Shown: piece after piece, positions 16,011-22,605 of the stretch
Layout of the letters: every line of letters begins with the position of its first letter
How positions within the stretch are numbered: position 1 is the stretch's first letter
Assembly: GCA_964652155.1 (NCBI GenBank)
Contig: CAZZBK010000088.1
Coordinates: 1-25,050, forward strand
Length of the DNA stretch: 25,050 nt
Direction: 5' to 3'
From: CAZZBK01 sp964652155
GTDB taxonomy: Bacteria > Planctomycetota > Planctomycetia > Pirellulales > PNKZ01
The notes under the pieces: generated by a model
Seen by the model: only the letters and a program-made list of their open reading frames with translations
Told to the model about the DNA's origin: nothing
Database searches by the model: none
Program-made: the position numbers and the translations under genes

Positions 16011-16016
16011 ATTATA
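16011..16016 (-). promoter_or_regulatory. Possible -10 element for the lipoprotein/ResB-CcsA operon
   Basis: Read on the minus strand this is a perfect TATAAT inside a small palindrome, about 165 nt before the lipoprotein start at 15846. The -35 position does not match well, so this is tentative. The gap 15847-16054 holds no gene that I can support. Confidence 0.25.
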
Positions 16017-16054
16017 GGTCGAACGACCGGTGTGGGGATAGGCTTTGCCGGCGG

Positions 16055-16321
16055 CTAGTAGAACTTTTCGTCGCGCGGCGGGGCGGGTGATTTTTGTTGC
16101 GCCGTGGCGCGTTCCAACTCAAGCACGCGATCTTCCAGCGATCGAGCATGGCGCTGCAGGTTGTCGATTTCGCTCAATTGAGCATGTGATTGCTCAGTCA
16201 GCGATCGGACACGCGACTCGCTGGCGGCGTAGTCGCTGCGCGGCACGAATTGACAGCCGGCCAGACAGGCGAGGCCCAGCAATCCCGCCAGGCGGTGCAG
16301 CGAGCGAATCCTAAAACACAT
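16055..16321 (-). CDS. Small coiled-coil lipoprotein
   Basis: This 88-residue protein has a basic N-terminus, a hydrophobic stretch and a lipobox ending CLAGC with C23 as the likely lipid attachment site. Residues about 33-75 show heptad-like spacing of hydrophobics (SLTEQSHAQLSEIDNLQRH, then SLEDRVLELERA), which predicts a coiled coil. Size and layout recall Lpp-like envelope lipoproteins, but it lacks the C-terminal Lys used by Lpp for peptidoglycan attachment and ends in Lys-Phe-Tyr. I chose ATG 16321 because AAAGGA lies 9 nt upstream and the signal peptide begins there; an open frame up to 16441 is not supported. It lies 34 nt after the helix-turn-helix gene and is probably in the same unit. 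Confidence 0.8.
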   Translation of the reverse strand: MCFRIRSLHRLAGLLGLACLAGCQFVPRSDYAASESRVRSLTEQSHAQLSEIDNLQRHARSLEDRVLELERATAQQKSPAPPRDEKFY

Positions 16322-16355
16322 CGGTATCGATTCCTTTCGATACGAGGCGGACGCG

Positions 16356-17645
16356 TTAAATGGTCTTGAGAATCGCGTCCATGAGCGGGCTGGCCAAGGG
16401 GGTGGGATTGTCCCAACTCCAGATGTTGCGGACAAGGTCATACATCATCACCCCGGCCATCACGAGCAGGCCCGTGCAAGCAACCAAGCCAAACACGGTG
16501 AGGGCACCGAAGGGAGTCTCTTTGGGCACCACAACCATGCCGGGCGGTATGACGACGCCGCCGACCGGACCTCCGGCCGCGGAGAGACCACTCCCCAGCA
16601 CGCCTCCGCCGAGATCGCCCATGCCCCCCATCCCCATGTCGCTGCCCAAGTCGGCGAGTGGATTGGCCCCCATGTTTTCAAAGGTGGTCGACTCGGTTTG
16701 CTCACCCGAGTCGTCGATCATGATGACCTGCGAGCCGCTGCCGGAATCGTCGTCCCCTTCTTCTTCGAGCGGTTTGAGTAGGAAGTCGTCCTCGGCCTGG
16801 CCGAGATTGCCGGACGAGGCGGCCGCTTTGTCGCTGTTCAGGCCGCTGCCGGCGATGGCTTGACCCAGGTCCAGGCCGCTGTCGGCCGGATTGAACAGCA
16901 GGATGCCGCTGTCACCCGGGCGATGGGTGATATCGCTTCCGGGGCTGCTACCGCCGAGCACGTCTTCGTGGTCGCCGACATCGATCGATGAGCTGCCCGC
17001 ATTGGAAGACATTTTCTCGCCGCCCAGGTTGATCGAGCTGCCCGCACTCAGGCTCGATGAGCCCTTGATGATCGTCTTCGAGCCGGCCAAGTCGGTTGGA
17101 TGGTCGTCGTCGAGCACGAAGCCATCGTCGTCGGGGGCGAGCTTGACATCGCTGGGGGGCCCCGACGTCAGGTCGGGTTTCGACCCTTGCAAGTTGAGTC
17201 CGCTGCCGCCCGATGACAAATTCAAGCCGCTGAGCGAGCCGAGCGAGAGGTCGCTGCCGCTGGCGAGGTTGAGATGGCTGCCGCCGGCCAGATCGAGGGT
17301 CACGTCGCCGCCGAGCAACGGCACGTCGCTGCCGCTGCTAAGGTTGAGATCGCTGCCGGAGCCAAGATTCAAGTCGCTGCCGGTGACCGGTTTGTTGGCC
17401 GGCTTCGAGTCTTCGAGCGAGAGCGCGAACTCGTCTTGATCGTCGTCGAGCGACAACACAAAGTCGTTGGATGATCCGGAGGCCGCCGCTTGTTGATAGC
17501 GCTCGAGGTCGTCGGTCTTGAATTTCCAGTTCGCGCCGTCACGCAGGGCGTTGATTTTGCCTTGCTTGCGCAACTCGGCCAAGGCATCTTCGCTGATGCC
17601 GAGTTGAGCGGCGGCTTCTGCTGAGCTGAGAATTTTGCCGGCCAT
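16356..17645 (-). CDS. Helix-turn-helix protein with octapeptide repeats and C-terminal membrane anchor
   Basis: The 429-residue product starts with an excisionase/MerR-like winged helix-turn-helix domain (about 4-50: SSAEAAAQLGISEDAL, then GANWKFKTDDLERY). A very acidic Ser/Gly/Asp-rich middle region (about 55-345) follows. Within it, residues 89-154 contain about eight tandem copies of an eight-residue unit resembling GSDLNLSS. A Met/Gly-rich stretch (335-360) precedes a single hydrophobic helix at about 380-402 and a short tail. With the DNA-binding-like domain in the cytoplasm, this would be a tail-anchored, membrane-tethered protein. The HTH_17-like fold may also serve protein contacts rather than DNA binding. 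GGAG six bases before ATG 17645 supports the start. No homologue of known function is apparent to me. Confidence 0.88.
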   Translation of the reverse strand: MAGKILSSAEAAAQLGISEDALAELRKQGKINALRDGANWKFKTDDLERYQQAAASGSSNDFVLSLDDDQDEFALSLEDSKPANKPVTGSDLNLGSGSDLNLSSGSDVPLLGGDVTLDLAGGSHLNLASGSDLSLGSLSGLNLSSGGSGLNLQGSKPDLTSGPPSDVKLAPDDDGFVLDDDHPTDLAGSKTIIKGSSSLSAGSSINLGGEKMSSNAGSSSIDVGDHEDVLGGSSPGSDITHRPGDSGILLFNPADSGLDLGQAIAGSGLNSDKAAASSGNLGQAEDDFLLKPLEEEGDDDSGSGSQVIMIDDSGEQTESTTFENMGANPLADLGSDMGMGGMGDLGGGVLGSGLSAAGGPVGGVVIPPGMVVVPKETPFGALTVFGLVACTGLLVMAGVMMYDLVRNIWSWDNPTPLASPLMDAILKTI

Positions 17646-17699
17646 GAGTGTCTCCGCAACGTGCCTGGTCGCCTGCCGCTGCTAGGCGGGCGGGCGAAA

Positions 17700-17738
17700 C
17701 ATGACCGTGGAGAACTCGACGGAGCCACCGCGGTCATG
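17700..17738 (-). terminator. Possible terminator hairpin after the 17739-18071 gene
   Basis: CATGACCG (17700-17707) and CGGTCATG (17731-17738) are exact complements, and the hairpin begins directly after the stop codon of the minus-strand gene. An inner TGG/CCA pair may extend it. There is only a short T-run after it on the minus strand, so it could also be a leader structure of the following helix-turn-helix gene. Confidence 0.35.
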
Positions 17739-18071
17739 TCAACGTGATTCGAGTAGGGTGCGTACTTCGGTGGGAGTTGGACCGACGTTGTTGAAGTGCG
17801 TCAGTTGCAAGTCCCAATGAAAATTTCGAGCGCTCCGCAACGACAACTCGCCGCCGGTGGTGATTTGGTACACACACAAGCTACGACTGCGTGGATCGAT
17901 GAGCGTCAGTTGTTGACTGCCGTCGGCCATGGTGTTCGACAGCGTCACCAGTTCCGACGAAGCAGAGGCCGGCACGCTCACCGCCTGGGCGCGCGGACCG
18001 TCTCCGACCGCGAACACGCCAAGCAGCGCCAAACCGGCTCCTGCCAATACTCCACTCACGGCCGCTCTCAT
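17739..18071 (-). CDS. Small exported or anchored protein of unknown function
   Basis: The 110-residue protein has an N-terminal hydrophobic segment (about 4-24) that could be a signal peptide or an anchor. A soluble part of about 75 residues follows, with beta-type segments TMADGSQQLTLIDPRSRSL and CVYQITTGGELSLRSARN. I do not recognise a named family. GTG 18080 and ATG 18071 are both possible starts; AGGTG placed six bases before the ATG favours 18071. The gene lies 93 nt upstream of the helix-turn-helix gene on the same strand, with a hairpin between them, and both products are probably envelope-associated. Confidence 0.7.
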   Translation of the reverse strand: MRAAVSGVLAGAGLALLGVFAVGDGPRAQAVSVPASASSELVTLSNTMADGSQQLTLIDPRSRSLCVYQITTGGELSLRSARNFHWDLQLTHFNNVGPTPTEVRTLLESR

Positions 18072-18126
18072 GGGTTTCACCTGGGGTTAGACCAATGCCA
18101 GTGGCTCGAGTGCTTCCTAGACCTTT

Positions 18127-18154
18127 ATTCTAAAAGCACGCCGAGCCGATTCAA
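18127..18154 (-). promoter_or_regulatory. Predicted sigma70-like promoter for the 17739-18071 gene
   Basis: On the minus strand TTGAAT (18154-18149) and TAGAAT (18132-18127) are separated by 16 nt. They lie about 60 nt before the chosen start. The match is fair (4 of 6 and 5 of 6) but untested. Confidence 0.4.
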
Positions 18155-18204
18155 CACAATTCGCCCCGAGGGCAGACTTCGAGCCTGCCGGGGCCACGTT
18201 ACAA

Positions 18205-18316
18205 CCGGCCCTCTGGTCCCATGCCGGAAGTTGTCTACAATGCTACACTTAACGCGACTGCCCAGAGGGGCCGGAGTGTACCGAAGGGGGGCTCGCCAGA
18301 GCAAGGGCAGTCCCCC
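18205..18316 (+). promoter_or_regulatory. Possible structured leader upstream of the queC-like gene
   Basis: Several complementary segments fall together. CCGGCCCTCTGG (18205-18216) pairs with 18262-18274, with one bulged base. TACACT (18244-18249) pairs with AGTGTA (18275-18280). GACTGCCC (18256-18263) pairs with GGGCAGTC (18305-18312), and GCTC/GAGC forms a tetraloop hairpin at 18291-18302. The first two stems would form an H-type pseudoknot; the first and third overlap by two bases. A TACAAT at 18236-18241 could instead be a -10, in which case the first arm is not transcribed. The remaining intergenic DNA (18072-18371) shows no gene. Confidence 0.3.
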
Positions 18317-18371
18317 GTTACCGCAGAATTAAGCCCCTGCCGCCATCTTTCCCATTCGCCTCTCGCGTCCC

Positions 18372-19049
18372 ATGCCCCCTCCCAGCCCCGCGAATCGACC
18401 GCGCCGCGCCGTGCTCTTTGGGGCCGGTTTGGATAGCGCCATTTTACTCTCTGAGCAGCTTCGCCAGGGCTTCGAGGTTTATCCAATTTACTTGCGGTGC
18501 GGTCTCATCTGGGAGTCGGCGGAACTCGCCGCGGCACGACGCTACCTCGATGCAGTCGCCAGCCCCGCCCTGCACACGCTCGTCATCCTCGACGAGCCGA
18601 TGCGGGACTTGTACGGCGATCATTGGAGCCTGACCGGGCAGGGGGTCCCCGACGCGGCCACCCCGGACGAGGCGGTGTTTCTGCCAGGGCGTAATCTCTG
18701 GCTGCTCACCAAGCCGCTGCTGTGGTGCGCTCAGCACGCCGTGCCCGAGCTCGCGCTCGGCACGCTGCTGTCGAACCCGTTTCCCGACGCGACGCCCGTT
18801 TTCTTCGCCACGCTCGAACAGATGATAGAGCAATCGCTGGGACAGCGCATCGCCATCGTGCGCCCCTGGGCCTCGTTGCACAAAGACGAGGTCATGCGTC
18901 TCGGAAAAGATTTTCCGCTGGAACTGACCTTCTCGTGCTTACAGCCACGCGCTCAGCGGCACTGCGGTCGCTGTAATAAGTGCGCCGAGCGCCGCGCGGC
19001 CTTTGCCGCGGTGGGCATGCGCGACCCGACCGACTATGCTGTAGCCTAA
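18372..19049 (+). CDS. queC: QueC-like 7-cyano-7-deazaguanine synthase
   Basis: QueC makes preQ0 from 7-carboxy-7-deazaguanine, ammonia and ATP, the entry to queuosine. This 225-residue protein aligns by eye along the family: an N-terminal PP-loop region (residues 17-22, GAGLDS), PIYLRCGLIWESAEL near 38-52, the segment around LPGRNLWLLTK, NPFPDATPVFF, and a C-terminal zinc site with four Cys (SCLQP, then HCGRCNKC). The PP-loop differs from the usual SGGxDS in its first two positions. The segment patterns match a QueC subfamily that I associate with Planctomycetes and some other bacteria rather than the E. coli type. queD follows 42 nt later, which supports a deazapurine role. queE, queF and tgt are not in the window. 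ATG 18372 is the natural start; no clear Shine-Dalgarno is seen. Confidence 0.85.
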   Translation: MPPPSPANRPRRAVLFGAGLDSAILLSEQLRQGFEVYPIYLRCGLIWESAELAAARRYLDAVASPALHTLVILDEPMRDLYGDHWSLTGQGVPDAATPDEAVFLPGRNLWLLTKPLLWCAQHAVPELALGTLLSNPFPDATPVFFATLEQMIEQSLGQRIAIVRPWASLHKDEVMRLGKDFPLELTFSCLQPRAQRHCGRCNKCAERRAAFAAVGMRDPTDYAVA

Positions 19050-19091
19050 CCATGTGGGCCCGCTTCCAGCTTGAATAGGTTTCACTGCACG

Positions 19092-19493
19092 ATGTTTCGC
19101 GTCACTCGGCATATCGATTTTTGCTACGGTCATCGGCTGCTCAACTACGACGGTAAGTGCAAATACCTGCACGGACACAACGGCCGCGCGGTCATTGTGA
19201 TCGAAGCCGACACCCTCGACGCGCGGGGCATGGTGCTCGACTTCTCGGATATCAAACGGGTCGTCAGCACCTGGATCGACCAAACGCTCGATCATCGCAT
19301 GCTGCTGCATCGAGACGATCCCGCCGTGTCGGCTCTCCAGGCTCTCGGCGAACCCATTCACCTGCTCGATTGCAACCCCACGGCCGAGAACATCGCCCGA
19401 CTGATCCACGAGTTCACCGTCTCGCAAGGCTTTCCGATCGTCGAGACCAGCCTCTGGGAAACCCCCAACTGCTACGCGACCTATGCCGGGTAG
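19092..19493 (+). CDS. queD: 6-carboxytetrahydropterin synthase QueD / 6-pyruvoyltetrahydropterin synthase family
   Basis: QueD converts dihydroneopterin triphosphate to 6-carboxy-5,6,7,8-tetrahydropterin, the first committed step to preQ0. The 133-residue protein has the zinc ligands H14 (CYGHRL), H27 and H29 (LHGHNG), the catalytic Cys C23 (GKCKYLHGH) and the Asp-His pair D67-H68 (TLDHRMLL). E123 in WETPNCYATY is a further conserved acidic residue. Length fits the family. I chose ATG 19092 because the family begins just before the HIDFCYGH segment; a TTG at 19071 is also open. It follows the queC-like gene by 42 nt and is likely cotranscribed. A pterin-synthesis (PTPS) activity cannot be excluded from sequence alone, but the queC neighbour favours QueD. 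Confidence 0.92.
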   Translation: MFRVTRHIDFCYGHRLLNYDGKCKYLHGHNGRAVIVIEADTLDARGMVLDFSDIKRVVSTWIDQTLDHRMLLHRDDPAVSALQALGEPIHLLDCNPTAENIARLIHEFTVSQGFPIVETSLWETPNCYATYAG

Positions 19494-19544
19494 TTGATCG
19501 AGGAACTAGGCCAGTTCACAGAGTCCCACGACCGCCGAGACCGC

Positions 19545-19763
19545 TTACTGCGACTCTCGGTCGTAACGCCACGGTCCGAGCATCGACATGGGGAGCGCCG
19601 AGAGGCCGACGATCACCAGTTGCCCGGCCTCGCCCCCCCACATTGAACGCCACGAGCGAGCCGACGAGCCCCTCGTTGGGCAATCCCAACTCGCAGAGCA
19701 GGCCGGCAAATCCAAAACCGTGAATGAGCTCGAATGCAAACGTGAGCCGCCAGCCGCAAACGA
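19545..19763 (-). pseudogene. Frameshifted remnant of a HupE/UreJ-family membrane protein
   Basis: On the minus strand one frame reads WRLTFAFELIHGFGFAGLL, then a CELGLPNEGL stretch and LVAFNVGG. This is the hallmark HGFGFA region of HupE/UreJ proteins (small membrane proteins linked to nickel or hydrogenase/urease functions, and widespread as unknowns). At a run of seven G (plus-strand C-run within 19632-19640) the frame changes, and the next frame continues the family pattern with GGEAGQLVIVGLSALPM up to a TAA at 19545-19547. One base fewer in the run would join the two. The N-terminal half of the family is absent, because the GntP gene occupies that place directly upstream. This is therefore a truncated and probably dead copy, unless the run is a sequencing error. 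Confidence 0.65.
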
Positions 19764-21212
19764 CTATATCAGCGGGAACAACCATGCTCCGATCATCGTC
19801 GTGATCAGGCCGACGACCCCCATCAGCACCAGCATCGGCGAGTGCGCCTTGAGTGTCTCACCCTCGGTCAAACCACTCATCTTGCAGATGACCCAAAAAC
19901 CGCTGTCGTTCATCCAGGCGAACAGTTTCGAGCCGCAGCCGATGGCCAGCGCGATGTACACCGGATGAAAGGCCATGTCCGGCACGATCAGCGACTTGAA
20001 GATGCCGGCCGTCGTGAGCATGGCGACCGTCGCCGAGCCCTGCGCGGTGCGGATCATCACCGCCACAAGCCACGCGACGGGCAGTAGCCAAGCGTGCGAG
20101 TCAGGAGCCAGTTGATGAATGCGCCCCGCGATGCCTGTCTGCTGCAACACGCCACCAAATGCCCCGCCGGCCGCCGTCACCAGGATGATCGTCCCCGCGT
20201 CGAGGACACACTCCTGAATCACGCTCGACAGCTCATGCCGATTCACGCGTCGAATCCACACGAGCGTTCCGACCGCGACCACGGCCGACAATAGCAGCGC
20301 CAAGTTTTTGTGCGATAGGGTCGCCACGATCGCGTCGATTTGCAGCCGCAGCGGGTCAACACTGCCGGCTTCAACGCTCCAGACGGCTTTCATGATGTCG
20401 GGCAAGCTGATGAGCACGACCGGCAGCGCAATCGGCAGCAGCGAGAGCCAGAACGGCGGCAACTCTCGCTCATCGCGCGAGGCGAGCTTCTCCAACTCGG
20501 CGAGCGACATGCCGGCCGTCTCGCGCAGCGGAATCTGCCAGCGGCTGTTAATCCAGACCGCGTAGGCATAGCCGGCCGCGGCGCAGAACGCCCCGACGAC
20601 GAGCCCGGCCCGAATCATCAGCCCCATCTCGATTCCCAGTATTTCGGCGACCGCCAGCGGGCCGGGTGTCGGCGGCACCAACGAGTGCGTCATCGTCGCG
20701 CCGGCTGTGATCGACAAGACATATAGCAGATAGTTTTTCCCGGTCCGCACATTGAGCGCTTTGCCCAACGGTATCATCAGATAGAACACCGTGTCGAAGA
20801 AGACGGGTATCCCCAGCACAAAGCCGCTCACCAAAAAGGCCAAACTCGCTTGCGCCTCGCCGAGCCAGCGGAGCGTGGTCCGGACGATGCGGTCGGCTCC
20901 GCCGCTATCGAGCAGACACTTACCCACGATCGACGCCAAGGCCACGAGGATGCCGATATCGCCACACGTGCGGCCGAACGCGACCCCGATCCGCTCGCCG
21001 ATCGTCTGCTTCAAAAAGCTGCTCGCCTGCTTTTGGGTCAGGTTCTGCTTTTTGACCTCGCCGGCAGCATATTCTTGCAGCGCCACGCTGGGTGTCGCCG
21101 CCGCCACGACCAAAGCACCCAACACGAGCGCGATAAAGGCGTGCATCCGCAACAACAACACGCCGCCAATGACGACGAGCATGCCCAAGAACAATATCCA
21201 CAGTGGGTCCAT
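19764..21212 (-). CDS. GntP-family gluconate/sugar-acid:H+ symporter
   Basis: The 482-residue protein is a polytopic inner-membrane permease of the GntP family, which takes up gluconate and related sugar acids with protons. Family segments are visible: GIPVFFDTVFYLMIPL at 134-149, HSLVPPTPGPL at 176-186, RTAQGSATVAMLT at 388-400 and FAWMNDSGFWV at 431-441. There are about a dozen hydrophobic helices. A soluble stretch near 45-75 and another near 225-255 interrupt them. ATG 21212 gives a family-like N-terminus. No kinase or dehydrogenase gene for a sugar acid is adjacent, so the substrate stays open. It diverges from the DUF1559 gene, and its 3' end abuts the HupE remnant. Confidence 0.95.
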   Translation of the reverse strand: MDPLWILFLGMLVVIGGVLLLRMHAFIALVLGALVVAAATPSVALQEYAAGEVKKQNLTQKQASSFLKQTIGERIGVAFGRTCGDIGILVALASIVGKCLLDSGGADRIVRTTLRWLGEAQASLAFLVSGFVLGIPVFFDTVFYLMIPLGKALNVRTGKNYLLYVLSITAGATMTHSLVPPTPGPLAVAEILGIEMGLMIRAGLVVGAFCAAAGYAYAVWINSRWQIPLRETAGMSLAELEKLASRDERELPPFWLSLLPIALPVVLISLPDIMKAVWSVEAGSVDPLRLQIDAIVATLSHKNLALLLSAVVAVGTLVWIRRVNRHELSSVIQECVLDAGTIILVTAAGGAFGGVLQQTGIAGRIHQLAPDSHAWLLPVAWLVAVMIRTAQGSATVAMLTTAGIFKSLIVPDMAFHPVYIALAIGCGSKLFAWMNDSGFWVICKMSGLTEGETLKAHSPMLVLMGVVGLITTMIGAWLFPLI

Positions 21213-21354
21213 CGTGTTCGCTCGTGTGTAAAATGATTCGAGTCCGCTTTCGTACCTTTCGGTCGACGGTCACGCTCGACGGTCTCCCTCGTGGTGCCCT
21301 ATCATAACGCTTGTGTCCACGTCGGGAACTACTCTCTTCACGATTCCAGAGCCC

Positions 21355-22488
21355 ATGACTCGCTCCGCTCAGCATCGTCGCGGCATGACCCTCACCGAAG
21401 TCGTGGTGACCGGCGCGGTCGTGTGCCTCGTGCTGCTCATCTCGTTCCCGCTGGTGCTCAGGGCCATTCAAAAAGCTCGCGGCCTCGGCTGCTCGTTCAA
21501 CCTCCGTGCCCTCGGCACCGCCGTCGAGAGCTACCAGAACAGCCATGCCGGACGATTGCCCGTCGGGGCTCGGTACCAATCACAGCCTGAGAGCCCCTGG
21601 GGCGGATCGTGGTGGGTCGACATCCTGCCGCACCTGGGCCAGCCGCAGTTTGGTGTCCAAGGTTGGAAGAGCACCATCGAGAGCAGTGGCGACTTTGCTC
21701 ATGCGACTGCGAACCCGAACATCACGACGGCCGACGGCTTCGCGCTTGGCTCGATGTTCTGCCCCAGCAGTCCGCTGCCGGTCCTGAATCGCCCGGCCGA
21801 TCACATCTCAGCGGCCAGTCGAGCGGAACTCAAGACCGTGCCGCGCGGCATCGCGGTCCCTTCGTATGTCGCCATCGCCGGGTCGGCCCCCGACATGCGC
21901 TTGCTCGACGGCGCGCCGCTCGACGCGCCTCACGGCCGTAACACCCGCGACGGCCGACTAGGAATCCTCTCCGCGTCGGGTGCCTTTCCCCCAAATCAAG
22001 GCCGACAGCTCGCGCATATCACCGATGGGCAGCAATTCACGATCCTGCTCGGCGAGCAATCGATGTGGGGCATGGACCGACAGTTCGAGCCGCCGGTGCT
22101 TTACGACCTGCGTAGTAGTTGGCCGCGCGGCGCGTACGCCGGCAGCGAGGGAAACTATCAGCAGTTATCTGTCGACGCCGAAGGGCTCGACGGCTCAGGC
22201 GACGCTCGCTGCACGGGCGTGACCACGCTCCGCTATCCGCCGAACACGTTGCGTCCCACGCGCGGCATATTAGCTCAGCCCATCTCGCCGACCCCCGCGC
22301 ATCCCTCGACCCCGCCCCTTGCATCGATCGACGACGAGCGCGGCCCGGGCCACAATCACGGACTCAACTCGCCGCATGTGGGCGGCGTGAACGTCTTGAT
22401 GGCCGACGGCTCGGTGCGGTTTCTCAGCGACGACATCGACCTCCGCGTCTTGCTCCTCCACGCCACGCGTGACGACGGCCAGCAATGA
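21355..22488 (+). CDS. DUF1559-type prepilin-like protein
   Basis: The protein has a type IV prepilin-like leader: a short basic N-terminus ending in HRRG, then MTLTEVVV with Glu at position +5 after the predicted cleavage and a hydrophobic helix up to about residue 36. Near the C-terminus, HVGGVNVLMADGSVRF contains the H-x9-DG motif of the planctomycete DUF1559 family, preceded by a HNHG segment. DUF1559 proteins occur in tens to hundreds of copies in planctomycete genomes and are thought to be pseudopilin-like surface proteins; their function is not settled. I chose ATG 21355 (377 residues) because the leader then has the usual length; an open frame from GTG 21313 adds 14 residues. It diverges from gntP and precedes the TonB-dependent receptor on the same strand. 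Confidence 0.9.
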   Translation: MTRSAQHRRGMTLTEVVVTGAVVCLVLLISFPLVLRAIQKARGLGCSFNLRALGTAVESYQNSHAGRLPVGARYQSQPESPWGGSWWVDILPHLGQPQFGVQGWKSTIESSGDFAHATANPNITTADGFALGSMFCPSSPLPVLNRPADHISAASRAELKTVPRGIAVPSYVAIAGSAPDMRLLDGAPLDAPHGRNTRDGRLGILSASGAFPPNQGRQLAHITDGQQFTILLGEQSMWGMDRQFEPPVLYDLRSSWPRGAYAGSEGNYQQLSVDAEGLDGSGDARCTGVTTLRYPPNTLRPTRGILAQPISPTPAHPSTPPLASIDDERGPGHNHGLNSPHVGGVNVLMADGSVRFLSDDIDLRVLLLHATRDDGQQ

Positions 22489-22605
22489 TAGCGGCCGATG
22501 GTACAAATCTCCGAATCGTTTTATTGTCCGCGACCGCTACAACCGATACGCCTTGATAACGGATCGTTCGCCAGTCGTTTTCACCGCTATCAGGGCCAGC
22601 AACAC

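Noticed and set aside
17184..17381. Tandem repeat DNA as a CRISPR or minisatellite
   Set aside because: The repetition is at the protein level (octapeptides) with diverged codons inside an intact gene; there are no constant repeats with unique spacers.
18205..18316. tRNA-like or known preQ1 riboswitch
   Set aside because: There is no cloverleaf, no T-loop consensus and no match to the short A-rich preQ1-I tail; only unexplained complementary segments remain.
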